Part shown: positions 16,932-25,302 of the stretch, piece by piece
Layout of the letters: every line of letters begins with the position of its first letter
How positions within the stretch are numbered: position 1 is the first letter of the stretch
From: Ruegeria meonggei
GTDB lineage: Bacteria; Pseudomonadota; Alphaproteobacteria; Rhodobacterales; Rhodobacteraceae
Length of the DNA: 46,404 nt
Direction of reading: 5' to 3'
Assembly (NCBI RefSeq): GCF_900172215.1
Contig: NZ_FWFP01000019.1
Span: forward strand, 1-46,404
Position numbers and translations under genes: made by a program
Notes under the pieces: generated by a model
What the model was told of the DNA's origin: nothing
Seen by the model: the letters and a program-made list of their open reading frames with translations, nothing else
The model's database searches: none

Positions 16932-18026
16932 TTACGCAGAGTTTGAATGTTCGGAATTTTGCGGATTATGGTCATCGAATGGTGGATTCTCTTTTGAATT
17001 GCCAAGTGTCCGGTACTCAATAGGCGATTGTCCGTAGACCCGTTGGAATGCACGATAGAAGTTGGAACGTGCCAAGAACCCTGATTGAGAAGCGATGTTG
17101 GCAACGCTTTCATCAGTCTCTGTAAGCAACCGGGCCGCATGAGCCAAACGAAACTCGTTCACGTACTGCGACATGTTGGTTCCCTGAGTTCTGTTGACAG
17201 CAGACGACACAGAGCGGGCCGGAAGGCTCAGGCGCTTGGCAAGTCGTTGGACGGTTATGTTGGGGTCCAGAAAAAGCTGTTGTTCATCCATCAATGTTTG
17301 CAGTCGCTCTACGACTTCCGCATCTTCAGTATTGGCTACAGGCGCTGCGTTTGTCACCGCGTTGGCTTTGGAGAACATCAATGGGAGCGTGATTGACGTC
17401 GCAAGAAGAAGAAAGATCAACGGAACAGTTCCGTAAGAAATCAACATTGAGGCATTGGCGCCCTTGTTGACTGCAAAGTCGATTGCGATCGCGCTATCCA
17501 AAACCAGTACAAAGACGAGAAATCCAATGCCGCGTAAAAGCCAGTTGGAAAGGGTCTGTGTGACATCGACCCGCGCTTGACTCAGTGCGTCGGGCCCCTT
17601 CCGCCAAAGTAAGAAAAGAGAGACGCAATAATACGAATAGCTGGCACTGATTACCCAATCCAGACTTCTCAAGTCACTGGCAAGGAGCAGATACAACCCG
17701 ATCAAAATGAAAGGCGCACTTAGGTGCATCATGACGATCTTGGCGACGTCGTGTCTTTCGACAGCCAACGATGCAAAGCTCAGATACAGGAGCGGCCCGA
17801 GGAACAAGGGCAACGTGCGTTGCAGCGGGATCAACTCTTCGACTCCGTAGCCAAATCGCAGACCGACCAACAGGGATGAGAAGGCGCCCAACCCAAAGAA
17901 GGCCGAGAACAACATGTTGGCCAGACGAAAGCCCAGATCCAACCGCCAGGCCAGCATGGTCAGCACACCGCAAAGCAATGCTGTAGCCAGCGGCAAGGGG
18001 AAACTGATCAACCCGGGGCTGTCCAT
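16932..18026 (-). CDS. Membrane-bound AraC-family transcriptional regulator
   Basis: A 364-residue protein with about seven hydrophobic segments in residues 1-225, for example LISFPLPLATALLCGVLTML and YGTVPLIFLLLATSITLPLM, and then an AraC-type DNA-binding domain at about 250-345. The second helix-turn-helix has the usual SVANIASQSGFLARSNFYRA form and ends at YGQSPIEYR. Start ATG follows GAGGAC, a good ribosome-binding site. It probably reads a membrane or periplasmic signal and controls the divergent secreted hydrolase gene at 18154. A 9-bp inverted repeat lies between the two starts. The C-terminal tail is rich in Asn, Ser and Glu and probably disordered. Confidence 0.87.
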   Translation of the reverse strand: MDSPGLISFPLPLATALLCGVLTMLAWRLDLGFRLANMLFSAFFGLGAFSSLLVGLRFGYGVEELIPLQRTLPLFLGPLLYLSFASLAVERHDVAKIVMMHLSAPFILIGLYLLLASDLRSLDWVISASYSYYCVSLFLLWRKGPDALSQARVDVTQTLSNWLLRGIGFLVFVLVLDSAIAIDFAVNKGANASMLISYGTVPLIFLLLATSITLPLMFSKANAVTNAAPVANTEDAEVVERLQTLMDEQQLFLDPNITVQRLAKRLSLPARSVSSAVNRTQGTNMSQYVNEFRLAHAARLLTETDESVANIASQSGFLARSNFYRAFQRVYGQSPIEYRTLGNSKENPPFDDHNPQNSEHSNSA

Positions 18027-18045
18027 TTGTCCTCTTTCTATCGAG

Positions 18046-18075
18046 ACCTGTCCTCAATCAGGATCAAGGACAGGT
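18046..18075. promoter_or_regulatory. Inverted repeat between AraC-type regulator and hydrolase
   Basis: ACCTGTCCT (18046-18054) and AGGACAGGT (18067-18075) are a perfect 9-base inverted repeat with a 12-base spacer. They lie in the 127-base gap between the two divergent starts, about 20-50 bases upstream of the regulator. It is a candidate operator for the AraC-type protein or another dimeric regulator, or a leader hairpin of the regulator mRNA. Confidence 0.55.
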
Positions 18076-18153
18076 ATAGGCAGTGCAAAGCATTGTTTCA
18101 AATAAACCTACGGCTCAGCTTTGACTTATCTTGAATGATGATCGGAGCTTTCG

Positions 18154-19185
18154 ATGAGACAATCTTCTTACCTTCTTGCAGGATTCTTAGCTATGTTCGC
18201 TGCCACGGCATTTGCTCAGCCCTATCGGGCTGCAATGACAGAACTGAAAGTCGCCGACGTTGAGGGAGAACGCGATCTGTCTGGATTTATTTGGTATCCA
18301 ACAGACGCAACTGGACCAGAGACTTACGACTTCGAAAGTGAAGTGTGGGTGGGGACAAAAGTCGTGAAAGATGCTGCGCCAGTGACCAGCCGGTTCCCAC
18401 TTGTTGTCTTATCTCATGGTATGTTTGGCAACGCTTACAATCAGGCGTGGCTTGCCGGTGCGTTGGCACGACACGGTTACATTGTGGCCGCCATCAGCCA
18501 TCCTGGTACATCAACCTGGTCTCGCGACCCCGAGCTGACTCGGCAATTATGGGAGCGGCCAAAGGACATTTCCCGTGTCATAGACCACGCGACTGGTGCA
18601 ACAGATTTTTCGCAATATGTCGATTCAGACAGGATCTATATGGCGGGACACTCTCTGGGTGGGTTCACGGCCGTTGCCTTGGCCGGCGCGCGCTACGACG
18701 CGGCTGGGTTAAATCAGTTTTGTGAAACTCAGCCAGACGAGCTGGCCTGTGGCATCCTTTCGGATTGGAAAATCGCGCAAACACCTGAGGATCGCGTTCA
18801 GATGGAGGCGGATCTGTCTGATCCTCGGATCAAGGCATTTGCAGTTTTTGACCTTGGCGGAACACAAAGCTTTTCCGAAGCGAGTCTTCGTCAAATCGAC
18901 CGACCCATGTTGGTCTTTGGGGCGCCGATCATGAATTCAGGTCTGACGCTCGACATTGAATCCCGCGCGCTGATAGCCGCCCTGCCAGAGAGTAATTCGC
19001 GCTACGTCGAGCCCGGGACGCTATCGCATTTCGATTTTCTCGGCCAATGCAAGCCCGGCGGCTACGAGCTTCTGGCGAAAGAAGAACCCGGAGACGAGAT
19101 CATCTGCTCAGATGGTGGCACAGCGCGTGTTATCAAGCATGAGATGATCATCGACGCTGTTACGGATTTCTTTTCGAATTCATAA
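18154..19185 (+). CDS. Secreted alpha/beta-hydrolase (dienelactone hydrolase/PAF-acetylhydrolase-like)
   Basis: A 343-residue protein with a signal peptide (MRQSSYLLAGFLAMFAATAF, cleavage after AFA-Q). The nucleophile is S167 in GHSLGG. The oxyanion region is LSHGMFGN near residues 86-93. The likely catalytic histidine lies in the TLSHFDF segment. The layout is that of periplasmic platelet-activating-factor acetylhydrolase-like and dienelactone-hydrolase-like proteins. The substrate (ester, lipid or lactone) is unknown. ATG 18154 follows GGAG. Divergent from the membrane-bound AraC-type regulator, which probably controls it. Confidence 0.85.
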   Translation: MRQSSYLLAGFLAMFAATAFAQPYRAAMTELKVADVEGERDLSGFIWYPTDATGPETYDFESEVWVGTKVVKDAAPVTSRFPLVVLSHGMFGNAYNQAWLAGALARHGYIVAAISHPGTSTWSRDPELTRQLWERPKDISRVIDHATGATDFSQYVDSDRIYMAGHSLGGFTAVALAGARYDAAGLNQFCETQPDELACGILSDWKIAQTPEDRVQMEADLSDPRIKAFAVFDLGGTQSFSEASLRQIDRPMLVFGAPIMNSGLTLDIESRALIAALPESNSRYVEPGTLSHFDFLGQCKPGGYELLAKEEPGDEIICSDGGTARVIKHEMIIDAVTDFFSNS

Positions 19186-19205
19186 CCTTGCGAACGCGGA
19201 ATGGT

Positions 19206-19235
19206 ATGGCGAATCCGGCCTTCCGCCTTCGCCAT
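19206..19235. terminator. Bidirectional hairpin between convergent genes
   Basis: ATGGCGAA (19206-19213) pairs perfectly with TTCGCCAT (19228-19235), and GG/CC can extend the stem inside. It occupies the 79 bases between the stop codons of the hydrolase (plus) and the ankyrin gene (minus). There is no long T-run, so it is terminator-like in position but not a textbook intrinsic terminator. Confidence 0.5.
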
Positions 19236-19264
19236 CACCTGCTGTCATGATCGAATAAACCAGT

Positions 19265-20806
19265 TTATGCGACACCACCGTCGACAACTTGCTCGGGATA
19301 TCGTTCCGCCCAATCTGACAAAAATTCGGATACGGCATCCTGGCTTGCCAGTTCTAAGGCACGGCGCGGAAGAGCGACGCCTTCCCGCAATGCCAGACTC
19401 AGGCACCGAGTATAGTTGCGGTCAGATCGTTGCGGGCAGTTCTCCGACCCATGAATAATTGTCGATAGAAGTGTTCCTCCATAGCCGTTCACATGTGTCA
19501 GGTCTGGCTTTAGCGACAGAAGGTATTCCATGACGTCTGGCAAGCCCTCCCATCCGGCAACCTGCACCGGTGTCAATCCTTCGGTATCTGGACGGTCATA
19601 TTCAACTCCTGCGGCGACCAGGCGTCGAACGTGATCTAGTTTTCCCGGGATGTGCAAGATCATTCGGATGATATTGCGGTAGGCATCAGGTATCTTGTCT
19701 GGGTCAAGGGTGCCCGGCGGCTGAACGCCATCGGCAACGACACTCAATGCCGTTTCGATTTCACTCAAGGCTGTATCTGCGCCGCGCTCTTTGAGCATCC
19801 TCGCCAAACTGACATTTCCAAACACCCGCGCATAAGCATAGGGCGTTGTGTTTTCAAAGGGCCGATTCAGATCGGCGCCGTTTTTAAGAAGAAGCTCCAC
19901 CATTTCTGACGAGGACATCCTGCGCGCCGCCTGGTGTAGCGCTGGAACGACCCATGGTGCTTCGCCGCCAACATGCGTCCCGTCAAATTCATCCACTTTA
20001 GCTCCATGGTCGAGAAGCATCTGAACAGCTGTTGTGTCATGGAAGTCCATCGCGCGCAGCAATGCGTTTGTCCCCTTCGGGTCGGCACCATGATCCAGTA
20101 GCAGTTGCAATCCCTTATGATGGCCGAGCTCGGTTGAATGATAAAGGCTCTCGCCGTCGTTCGGATTTGCACCGTTCTCCAGCAGCCATTGCCCAAGAAC
20201 CATATTGTCCGAATGGCCTATGGCGAAGTAGAGCGGTGATAGCTTGTAGTCATTGCCATAATAAACCGGTGCACCGAGATCAATGTAAGCACCGGCTTCC
20301 AAAAGTGCGTTTGCGATATCAAGCATGTCTTGGGACAGCTCAGGTGCATGATGAATCCACTTGGATCGGGCAAGGATCGTCAATGGAGGCGCCATATCGC
20401 CAATGAGTTGCGTCGCCAGTTTTGGCGTTTGATCGAGAAATTCCAGCACATCCGCCCTGCGATAAAGAGCCAGACAAAGCCCGAAATCTCCGTCTGCCAG
20501 ATCTGAGGCGTCAGCCAGCAGTTGACTTACTGCGGTGAAGTGACCCTGAGCGAGGGCCAGTTTCAGGCGCTGCCGCTTGGCGGCTTTGTCCATGCCAAGC
20601 AAATCCACCGCGAACTTTAGGGCAGGCCAGGACGGAAAACTGTTTTCGCGCGCAATTACGTGCAAATAGTCCGAGTGCCTGAGAGCTGTTGCCTCCGGTC
20701 GAGGTGGATAGTTTGCGATGCGTTGACGGGCGCGCAATTCGCGTGCTTCATAAGCTTTGCGAAGTGCTTTGGCATCGCGGCGCAATTGGTCCAGGGATTT
20801 TGTCAT
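19265..20806 (-). CDS. Ankyrin-repeat protein
   Basis: Start ATG at 20806 is chosen because GAGGAC precedes it. A longer reading frame would run upstream into the intergenic repeat and lacks a site. The 513-residue product begins with a charged helical part (MTKSLDQLRRDAKALRKAYE) that continues to about 150. Roughly eight ankyrin repeats follow, for example DYKLSPLYFAIGHSDNMVLG, 'STELGHHKGLQLLLDHGADP' and 'ALLRAMDFHDTTAVQMLLDH'. It ends after a 'TPVQVAGWEGLPDVMEYLLS' repeat. No signal peptide or membrane segment is seen, so it is cytosolic. It probably binds a partner protein; no catalytic domain is evident. Its function is unknown. Confidence 0.85.
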   Translation of the reverse strand: MTKSLDQLRRDAKALRKAYEARELRARQRIANYPPRPEATALRHSDYLHVIARENSFPSWPALKFAVDLLGMDKAAKRQRLKLALAQGHFTAVSQLLADASDLADGDFGLCLALYRRADVLEFLDQTPKLATQLIGDMAPPLTILARSKWIHHAPELSQDMLDIANALLEAGAYIDLGAPVYYGNDYKLSPLYFAIGHSDNMVLGQWLLENGANPNDGESLYHSTELGHHKGLQLLLDHGADPKGTNALLRAMDFHDTTAVQMLLDHGAKVDEFDGTHVGGEAPWVVPALHQAARRMSSSEMVELLLKNGADLNRPFENTTPYAYARVFGNVSLARMLKERGADTALSEIETALSVVADGVQPPGTLDPDKIPDAYRNIIRMILHIPGKLDHVRRLVAAGVEYDRPDTEGLTPVQVAGWEGLPDVMEYLLSLKPDLTHVNGYGGTLLSTIIHGSENCPQRSDRNYTRCLSLALREGVALPRRALELASQDAVSEFLSDWAERYPEQVVDGGVA

Positions 20807-20991
20807 CGGTGTCCTCACTTTTGGCTCGATGGTCCGCTTGATCCGAGCATGAGACATACCGAAATAAGGCTGTCGAATTGTTGACAGAGATGCCGGTGAC
20901 GGCTTTCCGCGAACCTGGAGGCTTTCCCTAGAAGCAGTCTCAACATAACCATTTGCAGCAACACCCGCAAGATCGGCTTGAGTGGATGACA

Positions 20992-21064
20992 CTGGAGCGA
21001 ATGACCGCAAAACGAAAGCGGCGGAGTACCGAATGACGAGACCGGCGATACCTGCTCTGGGCCG
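20992..21064 (+). repeat. Dispersed intergenic repeat, copy 3 (partial)
   Basis: CTGGAGCGAATGACCGCAAA starts at 20992 and the right end CTCTGGGCCG closes at 21064. The left box is unclear. It sits between the divergent ankyrin and HEAT-like genes. The remaining gap sequence to 21317 shows only a run of A/T-rich, promoter-like sequence. Confidence 0.55.
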
Positions 21065-21323
21065 TTCCCAAATTGCCAAGCGTTAGGTTGCTTGGCGCGG
21101 GGTTGCACCGCCTCTGATGGCCGCGAAGACCCCAGTTTTTCCGATGCCTCACCTAGAACGAATGACACCGAAGTGCAAAAAACCGAACTTGATCGACATC
21201 AGTTCGGCAATCATTATCTGTTGCACAGGTTCAAAGGCACTCAATCGCCAACGCATCAATTCTCTTGATGCGCGAAAATGGTGGGTTGTTCGCGATACAG
21301 TTGGGAAAGGATACAAGGTGTCG

Positions 21324-21839
21324 ATGGCGACTGTCGATGATTTGCGCAACGAACTCACCGACTATGACGGGCGAGACCCATCAGTCCTTTCAGAGATCGC
21401 CGCTCGACACGAGGACCAGCCATGGTTTCTTTCGAGTTTGGCTGATCTTGCGCCGGATGAAGAAGCAGTCGTGTCTGAAGGGGCGACTTGGATCATCAAG
21501 GCCATGGTGGAGAAAGGTCACGACTTCATGCCACAGGACGTCGAACGACTGGTTGTTGGGCTTGACGAGGTGACGGCGTGGCAAGCGCAGCTGCACATTT
21601 GTCAATCCTTGGTCCATATGTCAGTACCGCAAGAGGTCGAGCCTATTTTGAAGCAATGGTTGAATCCCTTGTTAGACGCGCCGCGCCCCTTCGTCCGCGC
21701 TTGGGCCACCGATGCCCTGTGTCGACTGTGCGACAAGCACTCGGACAGGTGGAATGTGCTTGAACAGATGTCGGAGGATAAAGCTGCGTCAGTCCGGTCG
21801 CGTGTTCGGAACCTGATGACAGAGTTCGGCGAACGGTAA
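21324..21839 (+). CDS. Small HEAT-like repeat protein
   Basis: The product has 171 residues from ATG 21324 (AAGG 5 bases ahead). A GTG at 21318 with AAGGA 6 bases ahead is equally possible, and a much longer upstream reading has no ribosome-binding site. The protein is mainly helical and shows the paired-helix pattern of HEAT repeats in its C-terminal half (RPFVRAWATDALCRLCDKHS, then AASVRSRVRNLMTEF). No signal peptide. Such proteins serve as scaffolds; no enzymatic motif is visible. It is a lone plus-strand gene, convergent with the serine hydrolase at 21882. Confidence 0.7.
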   Translation: MATVDDLRNELTDYDGRDPSVLSEIAARHEDQPWFLSSLADLAPDEEAVVSEGATWIIKAMVEKGHDFMPQDVERLVVGLDEVTAWQAQLHICQSLVHMSVPQEVEPILKQWLNPLLDAPRPFVRAWATDALCRLCDKHSDRWNVLEQMSEDKAASVRSRVRNLMTEFGER

Positions 21840-21881
21840 CCCTGCGCTGCCTTTTTCTGATCCGATGAAGATTTTCGCTGT

Positions 21882-23357
21882 TTACGTGTCTGGAGAGTCT
21901 GGAGCCCGTGGCGAGTCCGCCCGCGCGCGAAACACTCGGATAACGGTAGCGCAGACCGCCATTGTAGACATTGCCGCCAACCATAGGGTGAGATCCGGCG
22001 TCTGGACCACGATGCTTCGAAGCGATAGACCGATAGCCCAAGGCAAAGCAAAAACGATTGCGAACACCATCGCAATGTCGGCGGCAGCACTTCGAAGTGG
22101 ATGGCGCGCTGGGTCCCGTCCAATCGCAATGCGCACAAAGGTGGCTGTCTGGTGGATTAACACAAGGCCCAGCCCGCTCCAGAACAATATCAGCCAGGTC
22201 CGATAGCCAGACTTCGGTAATCCAAGAGGCCCGCCGGCCAAGTGAAGGGCAATATCGTTGGCAAGCCTATGGCTGGTTGGTTGGATCGGCAATGGTAACG
22301 CCGAGGACGCATTTGTAAGCACCACCACAGCCGCGTCATGCTCGGGAAGAAGGATCATCTTTCCCCGAAAGCCGGGTAGGACGCCACCATGCTGGACCGA
22401 CCGGATGCCTGCCAAATCTACATTTCGCCATCCCAACCCGTAGGTAAAACCATCGCCCTGGGCGGTCCCGTTATGCATCTCCGCAAGACCTGCTGCGCTG
22501 AGGATTGTCTCCTGTTCCCACACTCCTTCGCCCAGCTGAAACTGAAGAAACCTCGCCATTTCCGCGACGCTTACTGTTATACCCGCCGTGGCCAAACGCC
22601 CGGGTTCGGAAGGACGGTCATCAGGCCTGGGCCAGACGAACCAGTATTGGTGGCCCGCGGATCGGCATTCGTCGTTTCGCGCTCGACTTTGTTCGATGCC
22701 GAGCGGGGCGAATACCTGATCCGCCAGAAGTATGTCGAATGGTGTGCCAGCCACCGTCTCCAACATGCGTGCTGCGAGAAGGTAATTGGCGCTCGAGTAC
22801 GCATGGCGCTCTGTGGATGGGCCATTCAGTTCCACATCCGCAAGACTCTCGACGTACCGTGCGAGCGATGCATCCGGCTGCAAGACGGGCGTTCGGGTCG
22901 GCACACCACTCGTGTGTGTCAGTAACTGGCGCAAAGTGATGTCGTGCCAGACGCCACCACTTATGTCTGACAGTTCTGACAGTGTTGCGCCGACAGAACT
23001 ATCGAGCGATAAGCGTCTCGTCTCGATCAGACGCATCGCAACCAACGCAGCGAATGCCTTGCTCATCGAACCGATCACAAAGCACGTGTCTTCGTAAACG
23101 GGCCGACCACGGCCATCTGCACCAAAACCCTGCAGGAACAGAACTTGCGACCGCCGGACAATGGCGATGGCAGCGCCCGGTACGCGATCACGTTCAAGCG
23201 TTCGAAGGACATGTTCTTCGATGGCATCTAGGTCGGGATCAAGAGCCTGAGCAAATGCGGACACGCTAGAGAGCACGAAAAGCAGAATCGTTGTCAGCCG
23301 TGCGATGTTTGCTTTGAGAAATACACCCGTAAACACACTGAAGAAACGCGAGAACAA
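21882..23357 (-). CDS. Membrane-anchored serine hydrolase, class C beta-lactamase/ClbP-like
   Basis: The reading frame extends to 23510, but that lead has no ribosome-binding site and runs into the dispersed repeat. I prefer TTG 23357 after AGGCAGGG, giving 491 residues with an N-terminal signal (LTTILLFVLSSVSAFA-QA). The penicillin-binding fold motifs are S97-x-x-K100 (GSMSK), Y187 (AYSSAN) and a late HGG (VQHGGVLPG). After the catalytic domain come three hydrophobic helices near the C-terminus. This layout, a periplasmic S12 peptidase domain plus three C-terminal membrane helices, is that of ClbP/XcnG/ZmaM prodrug peptidases. No peptide-synthetase genes are nearby, so the substrate is unknown. 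The exact start is uncertain. Confidence 0.82.
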   Translation of the reverse strand: MFSRFFSVFTGVFLKANIARLTTILLFVLSSVSAFAQALDPDLDAIEEHVLRTLERDRVPGAAIAIVRRSQVLFLQGFGADGRGRPVYEDTCFVIGSMSKAFAALVAMRLIETRRLSLDSSVGATLSELSDISGGVWHDITLRQLLTHTSGVPTRTPVLQPDASLARYVESLADVELNGPSTERHAYSSANYLLAARMLETVAGTPFDILLADQVFAPLGIEQSRARNDECRSAGHQYWFVWPRPDDRPSEPGRLATAGITVSVAEMARFLQFQLGEGVWEQETILSAAGLAEMHNGTAQGDGFTYGLGWRNVDLAGIRSVQHGGVLPGFRGKMILLPEHDAAVVVLTNASSALPLPIQPTSHRLANDIALHLAGGPLGLPKSGYRTWLILFWSGLGLVLIHQTATFVRIAIGRDPARHPLRSAAADIAMVFAIVFALPWAIGLSLRSIVVQTPDLTLWLAAMSTMAVCATVIRVFRARADSPRAPDSPDT

Positions 23358-23469
23358 TCGAACACCCTGCCTGGAAGTATAAGGACAAGTTAGCAACAAA
23401 GGCGGTTCATCGGCCAGTGGCAAACATTCCGCCGAGCAGACATCAGGACATTTTCGATCAATGCGCACA

Positions 23470-23574
23470 TTGTCCGCACAGGTGAGTTCGACCGACTGTA
23501 AGTTTTGCACGCGCGGCGAATGCCGGCTGCGTCCGCAGCATCTGAGACATGGGTCGAATGACCGGTCTGGGCCG
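23470..23574 (+). repeat. Dispersed intergenic repeat, copy 4
   Basis: TTGTCCGC at 23470 and GTGAGTTCGAC follow the left-box pattern. GGCGAATG starts at 23515, then GGCTGCGTCCGCAGCATC with about six bases missing before it compared with other copies. The right end GGTCTGGGCCG closes at 23574. It lies between the divergent serine hydrolase and arsR-type genes. Confidence 0.75.
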
Positions 23575-23672
23575 TTGCTACGTCAAAGTGCACCAGTTTT
23601 GGTCAGTCGCGCTACGACGCGGTCGGTCATGGACCCTGGTACAAAGAGCATTTGCTGCTAATCGAACAAGGC

Positions 23673-23723
23673 TTGACTGCGCTATACGTGAAACTTAATA
23701 GTTACGGTAACTTTGAGGTTACC
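23673..23723 (+). promoter_or_regulatory. Promoter and autoregulatory palindromes of the arsR-type operon
   Basis: TTGACT (23673-23678) and TAATAG (23696-23701) are 17 bases apart. GTTACGGTAAC at 23701-23711 is a perfect palindrome at the predicted start of transcription. GGTAAC (23706-23711) and GTTACC (23718-23723) form a second, overlapping inverted repeat just before the ATG. The three half-sites make autorepression by the ArsR-type protein likely. Confidence 0.65.
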
Positions 23724-23724
23724 A

Positions 23725-24042
23725 ATGAATATCACGTCCAAACAAGCGTTGGTGTTAGATGCGCTTGGCAACGCCGTACGCCGTGACATGCTGGGAAAGC
23801 TTGCGGCAAGGCCGCACAGCGTCTCCGAACTTGGAGCGTACTATCGCATGTCGCGACCAGCGGTTTCCAAACATCTCAAGATCCTGAGCATTGCCAATCT
23901 TGTTAAGGCGAAATCCGTGCAGAACCGCAACGAGTATAGCCTCGTGCCAGAGGGTTTTGAGGAAGCGCGTTCCTGGTTGGACGCGTTCTGGGACGTTGCG
24001 CTGAACCGATTGGCCATGGTCGCCGAAAACAGCGAGGACTGA
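23725..24042 (+). CDS. ArsR-family winged-helix repressor
   Basis: ATG 23725 follows GAGG after 6 bases. The product has 105 residues. The winged helix covers about residues 10-85, with a recognition helix in YRMSRPAVSKHLKILS and a wing in VKAKSVQNRNEYSLV. The cysteine pair of metal-sensing ArsR proteins is absent, so it is not a metal sensor. It belongs to the metal-independent group that often precedes SRPBCC genes, as here. It is coupled to the SRPBCC gene (TGAATG). Probably represses its own three-gene operon through the GTTAC/GTAAC sites. Confidence 0.88.
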   Translation: MNITSKQALVLDALGNAVRRDMLGKLAARPHSVSELGAYYRMSRPAVSKHLKILSIANLVKAKSVQNRNEYSLVPEGFEEARSWLDAFWDVALNRLAMVAENSED

Positions 24043-24489
24043 ATGGCCAACGTAATCAGGAAGAGTGCTACGCTGCGGTGCAGTCCGAACGATGCCTTTC
24101 GAGCATTTGTGGAAAAGGTCGATCTTTGGTGGCCGCAAGGACATCGGAAGTTCGAAGGTTCAACACTACGTTTTGAAGCGCGCGTCGGCGGTAGGTTCTT
24201 CGAAGACCACCCCACGGACGGGCAGTTTGTCCTCGGGGAGGTACTTGAGCTAACGCCGCCGAAGGCCTTGCGCTTCACGTGGCATCCTGGAAAACTCTCG
24301 GCCCCTACAGAGGTTTCTGTCCGCTTCGTCGCAGATGGGGATACAACTCAAGTTCTTATTGATCACTCTGAGGGATCCGCCGCTATGGGGGAACGTTGGC
24401 CCGAACGCGCAGCGCTTTTTGTCGCCGGCTGGACAAGAGTTCTCGCTGCTTTGGACGTCTACATACTTTCATCAACGCAAGGTCAATAA
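24043..24489 (+). CDS. SRPBCC (AHSA1-like) domain protein
   Basis: A 148-residue START/Bet v1-like protein of the AHSA1 group. The central stretch FEARVGGRFFEDHPTDGQFV and the following LELTPPKALRFTWHPGK are typical of the family. These proteins form a hydrophobic ligand pocket; the ligand is unknown here. Its start codon directly follows the arsR-type stop, so the two are translated together. It is followed by a DUF1761 membrane gene. This trio recurs in proteobacteria, and a role in handling a hydrophobic compound is a guess from context. Confidence 0.85.
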   Translation: MANVIRKSATLRCSPNDAFRAFVEKVDLWWPQGHRKFEGSTLRFEARVGGRFFEDHPTDGQFVLGEVLELTPPKALRFTWHPGKLSAPTEVSVRFVADGDTTQVLIDHSEGSAAMGERWPERAALFVAGWTRVLAALDVYILSSTQGQ

Positions 24490-24490
24490 A

Positions 24491-24904
24491 ATGGAAATCT
24501 CACTTTCTAACGTAAATTGGATCGCAGTCATTGGCTCTGTCGTTGCTGGCCAAGCCCTGCTGACCTTGTGGTTCACGTTACTCTTCGGGGAGTCTTGGGC
24601 GAAAGCCTATGGAGCAGAAGATCGAGCAGACCATACCCTGGCAGTGCCAAGCAGCACTTATAGCATCGGCCTAGCATGTATGGTCGTTCTTGTGATCGGG
24701 ACTGCGCTCTTGCACCAAGCGGCTGGAATCAACAGCATTGGCGGCGGCTTGGTTTTCGGAGTCATTGCCGCTATGGCATATGGGCTTGCAACAGTGCTGC
24801 CAGGATACGGGTTTTTGCTTAATCTCGAAGCAGGTCGAATTGCGGCCGGAAGCCAGGCAGCGTTGATACTTGTGGTTTCGGTTGTTTTGAGCGCCTTTGG
24901 CTAG
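24491..24904 (+). CDS. DUF1761 membrane protein
   Basis: A 137-residue inner-membrane protein with four hydrophobic segments (VNWIAVIGSVVAGQALLTLW, LACMVVLVIGTALL, GGGLVFGVIAAMAYGLATVL, ALILVVSVVLSAFG). The motif WFTLLFGESWAKAYG after the first segment is the mark of DUF1761. ATG 24491 is one base after the SRPBCC stop codon. Function unknown. Last gene of the arsR-type operon. No terminator seen; the gap to 25302 holds a dispersed repeat copy. Confidence 0.82.
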   Translation: MEISLSNVNWIAVIGSVVAGQALLTLWFTLLFGESWAKAYGAEDRADHTLAVPSSTYSIGLACMVVLVIGTALLHQAAGINSIGGGLVFGVIAAMAYGLATVLPGYGFLLNLEAGRIAAGSQAALILVVSVVLSAFG

Positions 24905-25021
24905 GCCAAGAGGATATTGGTCAAAGGCAAATACGCATCTAGACCGTGTCGTGCAACTGGGTGGGGATTTCCAATACGACGCGTCGAAGCTGCCATTAGT
25001 TTTTGCGCAGCGAACTGGCTC

Positions 25022-25138
25022 TTTGTCGCTTGAATGGTGAGATCGATAAACTTAGGATTTTGCGTCTGCAGCGAACGTCAGGAATGCAGACTGCGGCTGC
25101 AACATCTTTACCGGTTGTTCAACGGAAGGAATGGGCCG
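25022..25138 (+). repeat. Dispersed intergenic repeat, copy 5
   Basis: Left box TTTGTCGCTT at 25022, CTGCAGCGAACGTCAGGAAT from 25066, right end AAGGAATGGGCCG ending at 25138. Its central stem reads GCAG...CTGC, where other copies have GCGG...CCGC, so both sides changed together. It occupies the roughly 400-base gap between two convergent genes. Nothing else is recognised in that gap. Confidence 0.75.
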
Positions 25139-25302
25139 TCAGTCTTTTTCGGGAATTTGCGAAGCTGGCGTTTAGCTCGCTGGTACAAAGTTTTCCCTTA
25201 GACCCACCAATACTTCGCAACAAATCCGGACAAGGCATCAGAATACGTGTTTTCTTCGATCTGGCCCAATAGCGTGTGATGCATCCCGATAGCCATAGAG
25301 AG

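Noticed and set aside
18028..18055. Direct TGTCCTC repeats 21 bases apart as AraC half-sites
   Set aside because: The copy at 18028 is simply the reverse complement of the regulator's Shine-Dalgarno. The inverted repeat at 18046-18075 is the better candidate.
23358..23510. Longer N-terminus of the serine hydrolase
   Set aside because: The lead has no ribosome-binding site, lacks a signal-peptide shape before the real one and overlaps the dispersed repeat.
23701..23711. GTTACGGTAAC as a third operator of the LacI-type repressor
   Set aside because: It is one base shorter than the two LacI-type operators and sits at the arsR-type promoter with an adjoining inverted repeat. It fits autoregulation of the ArsR-type protein better.
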